From: Hysterangium stoloniferum
Taxonomy: Eukaryota > Basidiomycota > Agaricomycetes > Hysterangiales > Hysterangiaceae
Direction: 5' to 3'
NCBI GenBank assembly: GCA_015178975.1
Contig: WHVD01000012.1
Coordinates: 620,001-684,000, forward strand
DNA length: 64,000 nucleotides
Below the pieces are notes generated by a model, which made no database searches, had not been told where the DNA came from, and saw only the letters and a list, made by a program, of their open reading frames with translations. Positions 1 to 11,399 of this stretch are shown one piece after another; within the stretch, counting starts at the first letter, position 1; each line of letters begins with the position of its first letter. The position numbers and the translations under genes are program-made.

Positions 1-3000
1 GAACAACCGGCCAGTTGAGATTATGCCTTGAAGCCAATCGAAGAGTATTAGGATATATTTCATTGAATTTGCGTGATATAATGGAGTTACTTGGCGACAA
101 TGGAAGTGCTGACAGGTATAGGTGCGGAGTGCTGTATGTAATCGCAACACCAAACATCTGAATGAACCTGACAACATCTAATACGGTGGAAGAAACGTCT
201 TCATATCCGGCTTGCTCCTACCATGGTCCATTAACATCTTCCATTGTCTCCATTATTAAATGATAATCACTAACCTTTAGCCACCCAGCTATTCGCAGAA
301 GTTCTGATGCCGTGCTACTCGTCAGAGCATCGGCAAGGCTGAGTGCCTCGAGCCAAAATAGTGTATGTTCATCATTGAGGAATGATACCACTTCATCAAC
401 CAGGCGTTTTTCGAGAGCAATTCTTTTCTCCTCATTTACGGTTGCATCGCGCAGTGCTTCCAGAATATGTTTCAACCAAAACCGACATGAATACGACAGA
501 TGAGGGGAGATGTATTTCTTGACGGTTTCTGGCAGGCCCGGAACCTGTACGTTAGGGTAATACGACGACTCTATCTTGCAAATGTTAAACCGAAGACCAT
601 GTCCCGGGTCAATCATAACTCGCAACGACGCGAATGCAAGGTCATTATGCGCCTTCGAGATGTCCACAAAAAATTCTTTACTAAGTTTCTGGTCCGTCAG
701 AAAATCACGAAATGATGCATGAAGAGGTTGGATGGGGGAAGATGAGTCAGTTACACCGTTCAGAAGCGAACCCATATGTTTCACCACCAACCCCGCGTCA
801 TAATGGTCATTACTATTTGCAAATTCGAGCCGCATTGCATTTAAAGAAGCCAACGGGAGAGGTTCGGCTGCGCTAAGTATTTGACTCATCACTGAACAGA
901 ACTCTGACAAGAATCTTGAACGTGAGTTTTTTTCACCATCAACGCCCGTTCCATCATCGTCTGGTGCAATCTGTGACAGAATGGAGTGGTATAATTTGTT
1001 AAGCCCTCGAGGGGTGTGCGACGTGATATAACGGAGTCGTTTTATAGGGTCCCGACCACGCGTGTCTGAGATATATTGGCAAGCAATGCGTGCCCACTCA
1101 AAGACCCCTTCAGCTTTCTTGGCAAGAGATGTGAACTCCTCCATTCCTAGGCCGGCAATCTCTTGTAGCTTGTGCTCAACGTAAGTCCGGACGTCATGCT
1201 CTGCAGAGTCCGGCCGAATATCATTCATGGAAACTTGTTTAATGTGGTCGACTCCTTTGAATTTGTCTGATATGTCATCAAGGGGACGGGATGTGACGAA
1301 GATCCGAAAATTGTCAGGAAGTTTAGTAACACGTGGAATGGCAGGATCATCGAGTTTGCAGGACAAAACACGAAGGAGGTGCTCTCGCGTTGCAGCTTCT
1401 CCGCTTTCATCCAATGCATCCATCACAATGACTACAGGGCCCGCATGCAACCCATGCATTTTCTTGAGAGGTTCCATTACAAGCTTGTGCCACTGCTGTA
1501 CAATGTCAACCGTACCCTTCAGTTGCGTGTTATCCTTAACAGCGTTCGCCAGTGCTAGCCTTATCGCAGGATCGAGATCCGCGAGGTCCCGAGCGATAGT
1601 TGAGAAGACTTTTTCGTGCCGCCGATCGCTTGTTCTGTTACGGTCGAAGCAGAAGCATGAACCGAGGGCTCCAACATCCTTGCACCACCGAGCTATCGTG
1701 TGAGCGATTGCTGATTTACCTTTGCCTGCAGAGCCAGATAGCCACACGATACGGGGAACGTCACTTCCTGTCATGAAGATCCAATCAACGATATCCTTAA
1801 GGATCTCTTCACGTGTGTTCGGCAGGCATTGTTTGCTGGTGTCCAGCCCAGCGCCACTTGCATAGATTATGTCGTTGATGTCGAGTGTTTCAGTCAAAGG
1901 CACGAAAATTTCCTTGCCTATGTGATCAACAAAGAGCTCTACATCCCGAATGGTATTATCTCGCAACTGCTGCATGAGATAATCCAAAACACTATTGTAT
2001 TTTCGGATCGCGTCATCTGTCTCTGAGATAATGTTTTTACCGAGCCTATTCCCTGCCATACGATATATGAATGAACGTCCGTGAAGTGTGGTAGGACATT
2101 GATGGATGATTACTCACAAAAGGTTTTGGTCTCCGAATAATGACTGATGAAATCCACACATTCGAGAGTTTGCTGAGTCAGCTTCCCAAAGGCAGCAGCC
2201 ATCGACGGGTTCTTGCGCAGCTTCTCTTGTTCTTTAGCCAGGAAATTGTAGACGTCGCCCAGCTTTTTGAGTAGCTCAAGTATTAATGTGTCATGTTCCG
2301 CTTGAGCAAGTACCGTCTGCGAGAAGTTTTAGGTAAAAATAAAGTTCTGTATGGAAAACCGTACCCTAGAAGCAGCGGAAAGCATTCCCAAGGCCAGCTT
2401 AATGTATGGATGGACCTAATTAGAAGAAAATGAGCCTTTTCATTCCAAGAAGTGACAAGACATACATCGCCCATCTCCTTTATCACGCCGTCGAACACCT
2501 TGAGCGGCTGGAGGTACGTCGTTTCAATGTATTTCCAAGTATCAGGGTCGCCGTCCGCGGTACCAAGGTAACTTGCCACAGACTGGGGATGACCCTGAAG
2601 CATTTTCATGCTTGTGGTGCTCTTAACACCGTCAAGTGCCCGTTTTGCCTGCTCGAAACCGATTGACGTCTCGGGGGTAGGTCCACCTGAAGTTATTTCC
2701 ATGACTAGCAAATCCTGGACATTTTGTCAGATGACCACGCGGCCGCACTATGGTAAATCACTTACTTCAGTAGGACGAGTAGGGGGATGGGGTGAACCAG
2801 GCCTAGAACGACCAAAATGCTTTGGAGATATCGGTGTCACAACAGTATGCAGCATCCACTGGACACACCAATCTATCCTTAACAGGGCGCAGGAATCGCT
2901 TGATCTGAGGTTGGTCGAGAAATGCATCAGGGAGGCAAGCCTTGAAAATAAGATCTCAGAACTACCTACTCTTTGAAGAGGCTTTTCCTGCGATGCTGGA

Positions 3001-3044
3001 ACACGAGATTCACGCTGCACGAGATTAGCATTGTCCTCACGCAT
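1..3044 (-). CDS. NACHT-domain STAND NTPase (NLR-like), 3' end beyond window
   Basis: Probable signal-transduction NTPase of the fungal NLR-like class. Exons on the minus strand that stay in frame: 3044-2766, 2714-2466, 2316-2118, 2052-222 and 167 to the edge. Introns have GT/AG ends (GTAAGT, GTATGT, GTGAGT donors). About 347 residues from the start lies a Walker A loop, GSAGKGKSAIAHT; then Walker B (VVIVMDALDES) and a sensor-like RIFVTSRP. The frame meets TAG at 220-218, but a 54-nt intron (221-168) removes it. The frame after it contains PHLYLSALPLSP, a segment I recognise downstream of NACHT in basidiomycete homologues, often followed by WD40 repeats. The ligand-sensing C-terminus is thus probably outside the window. 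The N-terminal 240 residues match no effector domain I recognise. If the last intron is not spliced, the gene would be truncated at 853 residues. Confidence 0.8.
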
Positions 3045-3169
3045 CACGAATGGCTAGGAAGCGGCAGATCCTCTGGTTAAACAGTTAGAAGTGAAAGAGC
3101 CGACGCTATGGAGAATCGAGAATCGAGTAAAGTAGCACTGTAGGGCGGCGCCGAAGGCGCCCGACTATC

Positions 3170-3660
3170 GTAATTTTTGCCGCACTATGAGTCAGCGCGG
3201 GACCTTTTGCGGACCCTTTTTTGCTTCCGGGGGAGTAAATCTGCAATCGCGGGAGCAAATCTGCTCCGCGGGAGAGTATTTTCAACGCGCGAGAGCAGAT
3301 TTGCATCCGCGCGGGACTTTTCAAGGTTCGCGGGAGTATTTTTACCCCGCGCGGAAGTGTTGCGCGAGAAGCAATCTTACCACCGCGAGAGTATTTGGTC
3401 ACGCGCGGGAACTGACAATTAATAAAATACAATATAACAAATTTTCGACGCCGCGGGAGTAATTCTGCCTCCGCGTGGAAGCATTTTAATCCGCGCGGGA
3501 CTTTTTCAGATTTGCAGAAATATTTTTACCCCTGTGCGGGAGTATTTTTGCCCCAGCGCGGAAGTATTTCTTTTGTGTGGGAGTATTTTGTGACACGCGG
3601 GTCTATTTTCGGCAGCGCGGGAGTATTTCGTCACGTGCAGAAATGTTGGGTGCACTATAC
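3170..3660. repeat. Degenerate GC-rich minisatellite (gcgcgggagtatttt type)
   Basis: About 20 imperfect, variable-length copies (roughly 18-30 bp apart) of a motif like CGCGGGAGTATTTTTNCCC; some copies carry AAATCTGC or GACTTTTC instead of GTATTTT. Open frames across it on both strands are by-products of the repeat. It lies between the NACHT gene start (3044, minus strand) and the DUF6535 gene (plus strand), so it could sit in a shared promoter region. Flanks 3045-3170 and 3661-4020 show no gene. Confidence 0.75.
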
Positions 3661-4120
3661 ATTATGTAGTACCCGACACGTTCTTTAAATACACCTGGGG
3701 GTAGTTGCCCAGACTAAACGTTTTCTACCAAAACTGAGAAACTTTTCAGAAAACCTTTAAAGTCATCTCCAAAAGCATCTGCGGTCCTCTACAAAAGTAC
3801 AAGCTAAATGGCTACCAGGGGACGCTGGTGGAGGGAGAGATAGAAGGGGGATAATCGATGGCAAACAAGGTTTGGAACGTGCCCCGCTCGTCGGCCACAC
3901 CATATTAATTATAGCTTCTATTGATTCTCGTGCCCCAATCTGGTTTTGGGCGCTTATTCAAACGGAGCACATTTATTCTATCGACCATTGTTAGCCTTTG
4001 AAGCCCCCAAGTGACTCAGGCCATGCCTTCGCGTTATGCACCAGACCCTGACCTCGCCGAATCACAGACACCCTCTGTCTCAGGTATTCAATCAGAGTTT
4101 ACACTGTTCTAAACTGAGGC

Positions 4121-7100
4121 ATGCAAACAGAGGAACAAGGAACGACCAATCGTCAACCTGCTGAGAATTCCTCTAGCGCTACCGAGGCAGGATCCAGTGG
4201 TGATAATGGCTTAAAAAGCGAAGATGATAATCATAACCCCTACAGAAAACACATTCAACCAGATTCAAAAATATGGTCAATATACCTGGAAGAAGCAGAA
4301 AAAGTGGATAAAGAACTTGCCGCCTCATTGCAAGTTGGTGTCGACCAGCTTCTCATATTTGTATGTTGAATACGATTTTCTTTTTTTTTATCGAAATTCC
4401 CTTAATTCACAGGTTTTAAGGCCGGTTTGTTTGGAGCGATTCTTACCGCGTTCCTGATCCAAAATAGGAAGGATTTGCAGGGAGATCCTGTTGAGGAAAT
4501 CCTTCAGGTGCTTCAAAATCAGTTCGCTGGAACTACCTTTCAGCCTTTTGAAGTCTCCAAATCAGCCCTTATTGTCAACTATTTGTGGTTCACTAGTCTC
4601 GGTCTGACGCTCGTCAGTGCGCTTGGTGCTGTACTTGCAAGAGAGTGGCTGGCAAAGTATAATCCTGTATCCCCAGGAATTTGTTCAAGTGATGCATGCC
4701 AACGTCTCCTTCGTTTTAAGAGAGCACGTCAATGGCGGCTCGGATCAGTTGTTACTGGAATCCCGCTGTTGATTCAACTAGCTCTCTTCCTTTTCTCAGC
4801 AGGTCTCGTCGTATTCACATGGAATAACAGCGTAGCTTTGGGCGTCCTTGTCCTTTTTTTGACCATATTCGCAATTGTGCTATATATGATGGCCACCATT
4901 TCCCCCCTTTTTTCCCCAGCTTGTCCCTTTGAGACACCTATCTCACGGTTTTTCCCAGCGGTCGTTACAAGCGCAAGGTATGATGCATCCACATCAGACG
5001 ATTGGGGGTCTTTTTCACCCAAAAAGACGGATACGTCCGGAACATCTCAATGGCTAGAAAGCCTTTCTCGCTTCTTGGCCGAAACGAAACTCAAGCCTCA
5101 ACGGGTCGAACTTGAAGCTGAAATCCTGGCATGGGTAATTGCAAAATCCCCATCGGAGGAGGCATTTAAGGAGGCACTTAGTGCTGTAGCAGGTGCTAAA
5201 CAATGTGAACAGTTGCGGATTGCCTTGTGCAAACCAGCCGTCACGGAGAAATTGTGCAACATTTTGGAGACCTGCCTTCACCGCACCGGAGGCCTTGTCA
5301 CTGTACGTGATGCAGCGCTTGCGGAAGTTTCTCTCCTTGCAATGTCACGAATCCTATCGCCGCGAATGGACAAACTCATGAACAAAGAGTACCTTACGCC
5401 CTTTGAAAGACTCCTAAAAGTTGGGAGACCATTACATCAGTTGGACAATTTACATCCTTGCGTGAAGACATTGGGATGGGCCGTTCATATTGGTATTTGG
5501 GTAAACATGGATGACGTTAAGCTAGAGGTGCCGACAGAACAACACATTGAAACGGTGGCCACTATGGGTGCAGCACCATATGAGCGAAGTACATTAATCG
5601 CGGCAGCGATTGATGGAGCACAGTCAGGAAAGGAGGACTTACGTGTAACCTGCGAACGGTTACAATTAGCATATTGGCATCTTAGTAAGGATTTTTTCCA
5701 TGGCACCGCCAAAGAAACTGATTGATGTGCAGCGGATTGCCGGAAAATGCTGGAAGAAAAGCGTGTAATAGCAGGTAAACTGCGCATACCACAAGTGAAA
5801 ACACATGTACCTAATTATTATCACAACAGGGAAAGAAAGAGACTGGATGGAGAAAAGGGTTCAAAAGGTAGAGGGTGCTGTAGAAGGATTACTAGTGGAA
5901 TGTGGTAAGAAAATGCCAAGTGGACGAGGAGTACGATATAATATCCTCCGGCGTTCAGCTAGATTCCCAACTGGTATGATCGGGGCCATTCCCAATGTTG
6001 TTGCACTGTTAAAGCAGTTTACCCCTGACGTTCGCTCAAGGGCAGTGTCAGTCCTGGGGAAGGTGTCAGAGCAAGGTGCAGTGTGTGACAATGTGATGGG
6101 AATGTACCTGACATTTGACCACAGCCGAATTTCAAGCCGTCATTGCGGGTGTCATTCCCGACCTTGCTGCACTGGTGGAGGACTCTGACTCTGACGTTCG
6201 ATCAAGTGCAGTATCGGCCCTGGGGAAGGTTTCAGAGCAAGGTGCGGTGTGTGACAATGGGATGTGAATGCAGCTGACGTTTAACGACAGCCGAATTTCG
6301 AGCCACTATTGGGCGTGTCATTCCCGAAATTATTGCACTGTTGAAGGACCCTCACTCCGACGTTCGAGCAAGGACAGTATCGACCCTGGGGAACATTTCA
6401 GAGCAAGGTGCGATGTGTGAGAATGGGATGGGAATGGAGCTGACATTTGACCACAGTCGAATTTCAAGCCGCCATTGCGGGTGTCATTCCCGACATTGTT
6501 GAACTGTTGAAGGACTCCCACTCCGCCATTCGGTCAGGCGCAGTATCGGCCCTGGGGAAGGTTTCAGAGCAAGGTGCGGTGTGTGACAATGGGATGTGAA
6601 TGCAGCTGACATTTAACCACAGCCGAATTTCGAGCTGTGATTGCGGGCGTCATTCCCGACATTGTTGCATTGTTGAAGGACTACAACTCTGACGTTCGAT
6701 CAGGCGCAGTATCGGCCCTGGGGAAGTTTTCAAAGGAAGGTGCGGTGTGTGACAACGGGATGGGAATGCAGCTAATGTTTGACTACAGCCGAATTTCGAG
6801 CCGCCATTGCGGGTGTCATTCCCAGTATTGTTGCACTGTTGAAGCACTCTTACTGGCATGTTCGATCAGGTGCAGTATCGGCCCTGGGGAAGGTTTCAAA
6901 GCAAGGTGCAGTGTGTGACAATGGGATGGGAATGCAGCTGACATTTAACCACAGCCGAATTTCGAGCCGTAATTGCGGGCGTCATTCCCAACATTGTTGC
7001 ATTGTTGAAGGACTACGACCCTGACGTTCGATCAGGCGCAGTATCGGCCCTGGGGAAGTTTTCAAAGGAAGGTGTGGTGTGTGACAATGGAATGGGGGCG

Positions 7101-8040
7101 CGGCTGACATTTGATCACAGATGAATTTGGAGACGCTATTCGGGGTGTCATTCCCGACATTGTTGCATTGTTAAAGGACTCCGATTCTGGCGTTCGATCA
7201 AGGGCAGTATCGGCCCTGGGGAAGGTTTCAGAGCAAGGTGCGATGTGTGACAATGGGATGTGAATGCAGCTGACATTTAACCACAGCCGAATTTCGAGCC
7301 ACTATTGGGCGTGTCATTCCCGAAATTATTGCACTGTTGAAGGACCCTCACTCCGACGTTCGAGCAAGGACAGTATCGACCCTGGGGAACATTTCAGAGC
7401 AAGGTGCGATGTGTGAGAATGGGATGGGAATGCAGCTGACATTTGACCACAGCCGAATTTCGAGCCGCCATTGTGGATGCCATTTCCGACATTGTTGCAC
7501 TGTTGAAGGACTCCGACTCTGACGTTCGATCAGGCGCAGTATTGGCCCTGGGGAAGGTTTCAGAGCAAGGTGCGGTGTGACAATGGGATGGGAATGCAGC
7601 TGACATTTGACCACAGCCGAATTTCGAGTCGCCATTGCGAATGTCATTCCCGACATAGGTGCACTTTTGCAGGACTCTTACTCTAGCGTTCGATCAAGTG
7701 CAGTATCGGCCTTGGGGAAGGTTTCAGAGCAAGGTGCTGTGTGTGACAATGGGATGGGTGTGCCGCTGACATTTGACCCTAGATGAATTTGGAGACGCCA
7801 TTCGGGGTGTCATTCCAGACATTGTTGCACTTTTGAAGGACTTGGACTCAGACGTTCGATCAAGGGCGGCATCAGTCCTGGGAAAATTGTCAGAAAAAGG
7901 TGATCCAATAAATCTTGTCGTAGGATATGTCTTAACTCTCCGCAGGGAGCTTTCTCCCTCTCATCAGGGCTGCAATACGTGCGGCTGTAGGATTGTCGGA
8001 GAAAAGTATTCACATTCCCTTGTTTTACCTCTCATTCTGA
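4121..8040 (+). CDS. DUF6535 membrane protein with 12 C-terminal HEAT repeats
   Basis: Multi-exon gene: 4121-4360, 4421-5684, 5733-5774, 5830-6075, eleven 117-nt exons from 6125 to 7899, and 7946-8040 (stop TGA); about 1057 residues. Residues 55-240 match the Agaricomycete DUF6535 family by eye: a conserved lead-in (KIWSIYLEEAEK) and about four hydrophobic segments (for example AGLFGAILTAFLI). A helical region follows, then HEAT repeats from about residue 559. Each repeat is 39 residues with an A helix like EFRAAIAGVIPDIVALLKD and a B helix like SDVRSGAVSALGKVSEQ. Removing 5685-5732 (GTAAGG...GCAG) bypasses the stop at 5723 and joins the two halves in frame. A longer N-terminus from ATG 4023 is possible only with a 35-nt intron (4084-4118). 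The DUF6535 function is unknown; the array suggests a protein-binding solenoid on a membrane anchor. Confidence 0.75.
6076..7945 (+). repeat. Exon-intron satellite A: tandem 117-nt HEAT exon + 49-nt intron units
   Basis: Exons end at 6075, 6241, 6407, 6573, 6739, 6905, 7071, 7237, 7403, 7569, 7733 and 7899. Introns between full units are 49 nt, except 7570-7616 (47 nt). Introns begin GTGCGGTGTGTGACAATGGG or a close variant, carry an AGCTGAC branch-site-like motif 12 nt before the end, and finish TTTGACCACAG. Every exon is 117 nt, begins and ends in phase 1, and has no stop codon. Exons 6291-6407 and 7287-7403 read as identical. Exons 7121-7237 and 7783-7899 share a variant 5' end (ATGAATTTGGAGACGC). 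The last intron, 7900-7945, is unrelated in sequence. Confidence 0.9.
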
Positions 8041-8372
8041 TCGATATTGCGATAATTTAGCAAGTAAGCCCGATATGCAAGATTTCTCACGATTATCTAC
8101 CCGTCCTCTGTCGTCAACTGTGGATCTGTTGCGTAGTACTGATTGTATTTCGCGTCATGAAACTATCAAGATCATTCAATCTGTAACCATTACATGTATG
8201 TGAAGACAAGTCATTATTCATTCACTAATTTCCATGCCACTTTAAAGCGCGGAATTCTTCCTTTACCTTATCCAGATTCGACCTCAGAGCGCCAAAAGAA
8301 AGGCTGGCTCTGATAATTGTGGTCACTGCGCTGCATATATTTGGTCGGTGCACCAATTCCTAGTAAACCGCC
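8041..8372. other. Intergenic gap between the two HEAT genes
   Basis: Contains no repeat unit and no convincing coding segment. It probably holds the 3' end of the DUF6535-HEAT gene and the promoter of the next gene. It could instead be a long intron or insertion within one larger gene; the sequence alone does not decide. Confidence 0.4.
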
Positions 8373-11300
8373 ATGATTCATGAACCTGCAGATGTATGTG
8401 GTACCGCTATTATCGCCGCCATTCCCGACGTTGTTACACTATTGAAGGACCACGACTCTACCGTTCGATCAGGGGCAGTATTGGCCCTGGGGAAGGTTTC
8501 AAAGCAAGGTGCAGTGTGTGACAATGAGATGGGAATGCAGCTGACATTTGACCACAGTCGAATTTCGAGCCGCCATTGCAGGGGTCATTCCCGACATTGT
8601 TGCATTGTTGAAGGACTCCGACTCTGACGTTCGATCAAGTGCAGTATCGGCCCTGGGGAACGTTTCAGAGCAAGGTGCGGTGTGTGACAATGATGGGAAT
8701 GCAGTTGACATTTGACCACAGCCGAATTTCGAGCCGCCATTGCCAATGTCATTCCCGACATTGTTACACTGTTGAAGCACTCTGACTCTGACGTTCGATC
8801 AGGCGCAGTATCGGCCCTGGGGAGGGTTTCAGAGCAAGGTGCGGTGTGTGACAATAGGATGTGAATGGAGCTGACATTTGACTACAGCCGAGTTTCAAGC
8901 CGCCATTGCGGGTGTCATTCCCGACATTGTTGCACTGTTGAAGCATTCTCTCTGGTACGTTCGGTCAGGCGCAGTATCGGCGTTGAGGAAGGTTTTAGAG
9001 CAAGGTGCAGTGTGTGACAATGGGATGGGAATGCAGCTGACATTTAACCACAGCCGAATTTCGAGCCGCCATTGGGCGTGTCATTTCCGACATTGCTGCA
9101 CTGTTGAAGGACTCTGACTCTGACGTTCGAGCAAGGGCAGTCTCGGTCCTGGGTAAGTTTCCAGAGCAAGGTGTAGTGTGTGACAATGAGATGGGAATGC
9201 AGCTGACATTTGACCACAGCCGAATTTCGAGCCGCCATTGCGGATGCCATTTCCGACATTGTTGCCCTGTTGGAGGACTCCGACTCTGACGTCCAATCAA
9301 GTGCAGTATTGGCCCTGGGGAAGGTTTCAGAGCAAGGTGTGGTGTGTGACAATGAGATGGGAATGCAGCTGACATTTGACCACAGCTGAATTTCAAGCGG
9401 CCATTGCGGGTGTCATTCCCGGCATTGTTGCACTGTTGAAGGACTCCGACTCTGACGTTCGATCAAGTGCAGTATCGGCCCTGGGGAAGTTTTCAGAGCA
9501 AGGTGCAGTGTGTGACAATATGATGGGAATGGAGTTGACATTTGACCACAGCCGAATTTCGAGCCGCCATTGCGGGCGTCATTCCCGACGTTGTTACATT
9601 GTTGAAGCACTACGACTCTGACGTTCGCTCAAGTGCAGTATCGGTCCTGGGGAAGTTTCCAGAGCAAGGTGCGGTGTGTGACAATGGGATGGGAATGCAG
9701 CTGACATTTGACTACAGCCGAATTTCGAGCCGCCATTGCGGATGTCATCCCCGACATTGTTGTACTTTTGACGGACTTTAACTGGCGGGTTCGATCAAAG
9801 GCAGTCTCGGCTCTGGCGAAGGTTTCAGAGCAAGGTGCGGTGTGTGACAATGGGATGGGAATGCAGCTGACATTTGGCCACAGCCGAATTTTTCGCCGCC
9901 ATTGCGGGTGTCATTCCCGACATTGTTGAACTGTTGAAGCACTCTGACTCTGACGTTCGATCAGGCGCAGTATCGGCCCTGGGGAAGGTTTCAGAGCGAG
10001 GTGTGGTGTGTGAAAATGGGATGGGAATGCAGCTGACGTTTGTTTGACCACAGCCCAATTTCAAGCCGCCATTGCGGGTGTCATTCCCGACATTGTTGCA
10101 CTGTTGAAGCATTCTCTCTGGTACGTTCGATCAGGCGCAGTATCGGCCCTGGGGAACATTTCAGAGCAAGGTGCGATTTGTGAGAATGGGATGGGAATGC
10201 AGGTGACATTTCACCACAGCCGAATTTCGAGACGCCATTGCGGATGCCATTCGCGACATTGTTGCACTGTTGAAGGACTCCAACTCTGACGTTCGATCAG
10301 GCGCAGTATTGGCCCTGGGGAAGGTTTCAGAGCAAGGTGCGGTGTGACAATGGGATGGGAATGCAGCTGACATTTGACCACAGCCGAATTTCGAGCCACT
10401 ATTGGGCGTGTCATCCCCGACATTGTTGCACTTTTGAAGGACTTTAACTGGCGAGTTCGATCAAGGGCAGTCTCGGCCCTGGGGAAGGTTTCAGAGCAAG
10501 GTGCGGTTTGTGACAAAGAGATGGGAATGCAGCTGACGTTTGACCACAGCCGAATTTCGAGCCGCCATTGCGGATGCCATTCCCGAAATTGTTGCACTGT
10601 TGAAGGACCCCCACTCCGACGTTCGATCAATTGCAGCATCGGCCCCAGGGAACGTTTCAGAGCAAGGTGCGGTGTGTGACAATGATCGGAATTTAGCTGA
10701 CATTTGACCACAGCCGAATTTCCAGTCGCCATTGCGGCCGCCATTTGCGACATTGTTGCACTGTTGAAGGACTCCGACTCTGACGTTCGATCAGACGCAG
10801 TATCAGTCCTGGGGAAGTTTTCAGACCAAGGTGCGGTGTGTGACAATGAGATAGCAATGCAGCTGACGTTTGACCACAGCCGAATTTCAACCTGCTATTG
10901 TGGTTGTCATTCCCAAAATTGTTTTACTGTTGGAAGTCACAACTTTCCAAATTCAAACAAAAATTGTTGACTTGCTCATTAAGCTAGCAGCTTATGGTGT
11001 GTTTTCTTAACATGCAATTTAATATCTTCTCATTTGTTTTCCAAGATTGCTTTCGTAAAATTATTATTGGCTGTAATTTAGACCACTACTGTATATCCTT
11101 TGTTGATGCCAAGGATAAGAAAATTATTTCAGCTGGTGGAAAATTGTTTGTAGCTTTTGCACAATATGGTAATCTTCAATTTTTTTTTTATAATTCACTT
11201 TTTTCATGGTTTTGCAGGTTATCTTAGCAATATTAAGTTGCAAATAGTTCTGTCTGCATTGTGTCATTTATATTTTTTCACACCATCTCAGGAACATTGT

Positions 11301-11399
11301 GAGTTGATTGAAATTCTCTTGAGATCTTGTAAGTGTTTGCATTCTCTAGTTGTTATCAATGCTGATTTTTGTAGCTTGTGTAAGCCATACCATTCTTGA
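8373..11399 (+). CDS. HEAT-repeat protein, one repeat per exon (about 16 regular units)
   Basis: Exons: 8373-8508 (starts MIHEPADV...), then fifteen 117-nt exons beginning at 8558, 8722, 8888, 9054, 9220, 9386, 9552, 9718, 9884, 10054, 10220, 10384, 10550, 10714 and 10880, then 11046-11168 and 11218-11399 (stop TGA). All junctions are phase 1 and none of the exons holds a stop; about 731 residues. The protein is almost entirely HEAT solenoid with the same 39-residue unit as the upstream DUF6535 gene. No catalytic or membrane segment is visible. The last three exons are AT-rich and divergent but keep the array's lengths (117, 123 nt; introns 49 nt). The start is the first ATG in frame with the first repeat; an upstream exon that would supply a DUF6535-like head was not found. 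It could be a partial duplicate of the neighbour or the distal part of the same gene. Confidence 0.65.
8509..10996 (+). repeat. Exon-intron satellite B: second HEAT exon + intron array
   Basis: Fifteen further 166-bp-type units with the same intron as array A. Most introns are 49 nt; exceptions are 8675-8721, 10337-10383 and 10667-10713 (47 nt) and 10001-10053 (53 nt). Exons stay at 117 nt throughout, so length drift is confined to introns. The block 10171-10383 shares the uncommon GTGCGAT...GAGAATGGG intron followed by a 47-nt intron with block 7404-7616 of array A. This points to exchange between arrays. Confidence 0.88.

Noticed and set aside
3106-3462. Open frames on both strands over the minisatellite
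   Set aside because: Generated by the repeat itself; no consistent product.
10211-10846. 211-residue antisense open frame across HEAT array B, and similar minus-strand frames elsewhere in the arrays
   Set aside because: The same near-identical units create the frame by chance. It reads through introns and exons alike, whereas the plus-strand exon model gives clean HEAT repeats with splice sites.
6076-10996. Regular 166-bp spacing considered as CRISPR-like or non-coding satellite
   Set aside because: Both halves of the unit are conserved, the longer half codes for a HEAT repeat without stops, and the shorter half has intron signals.
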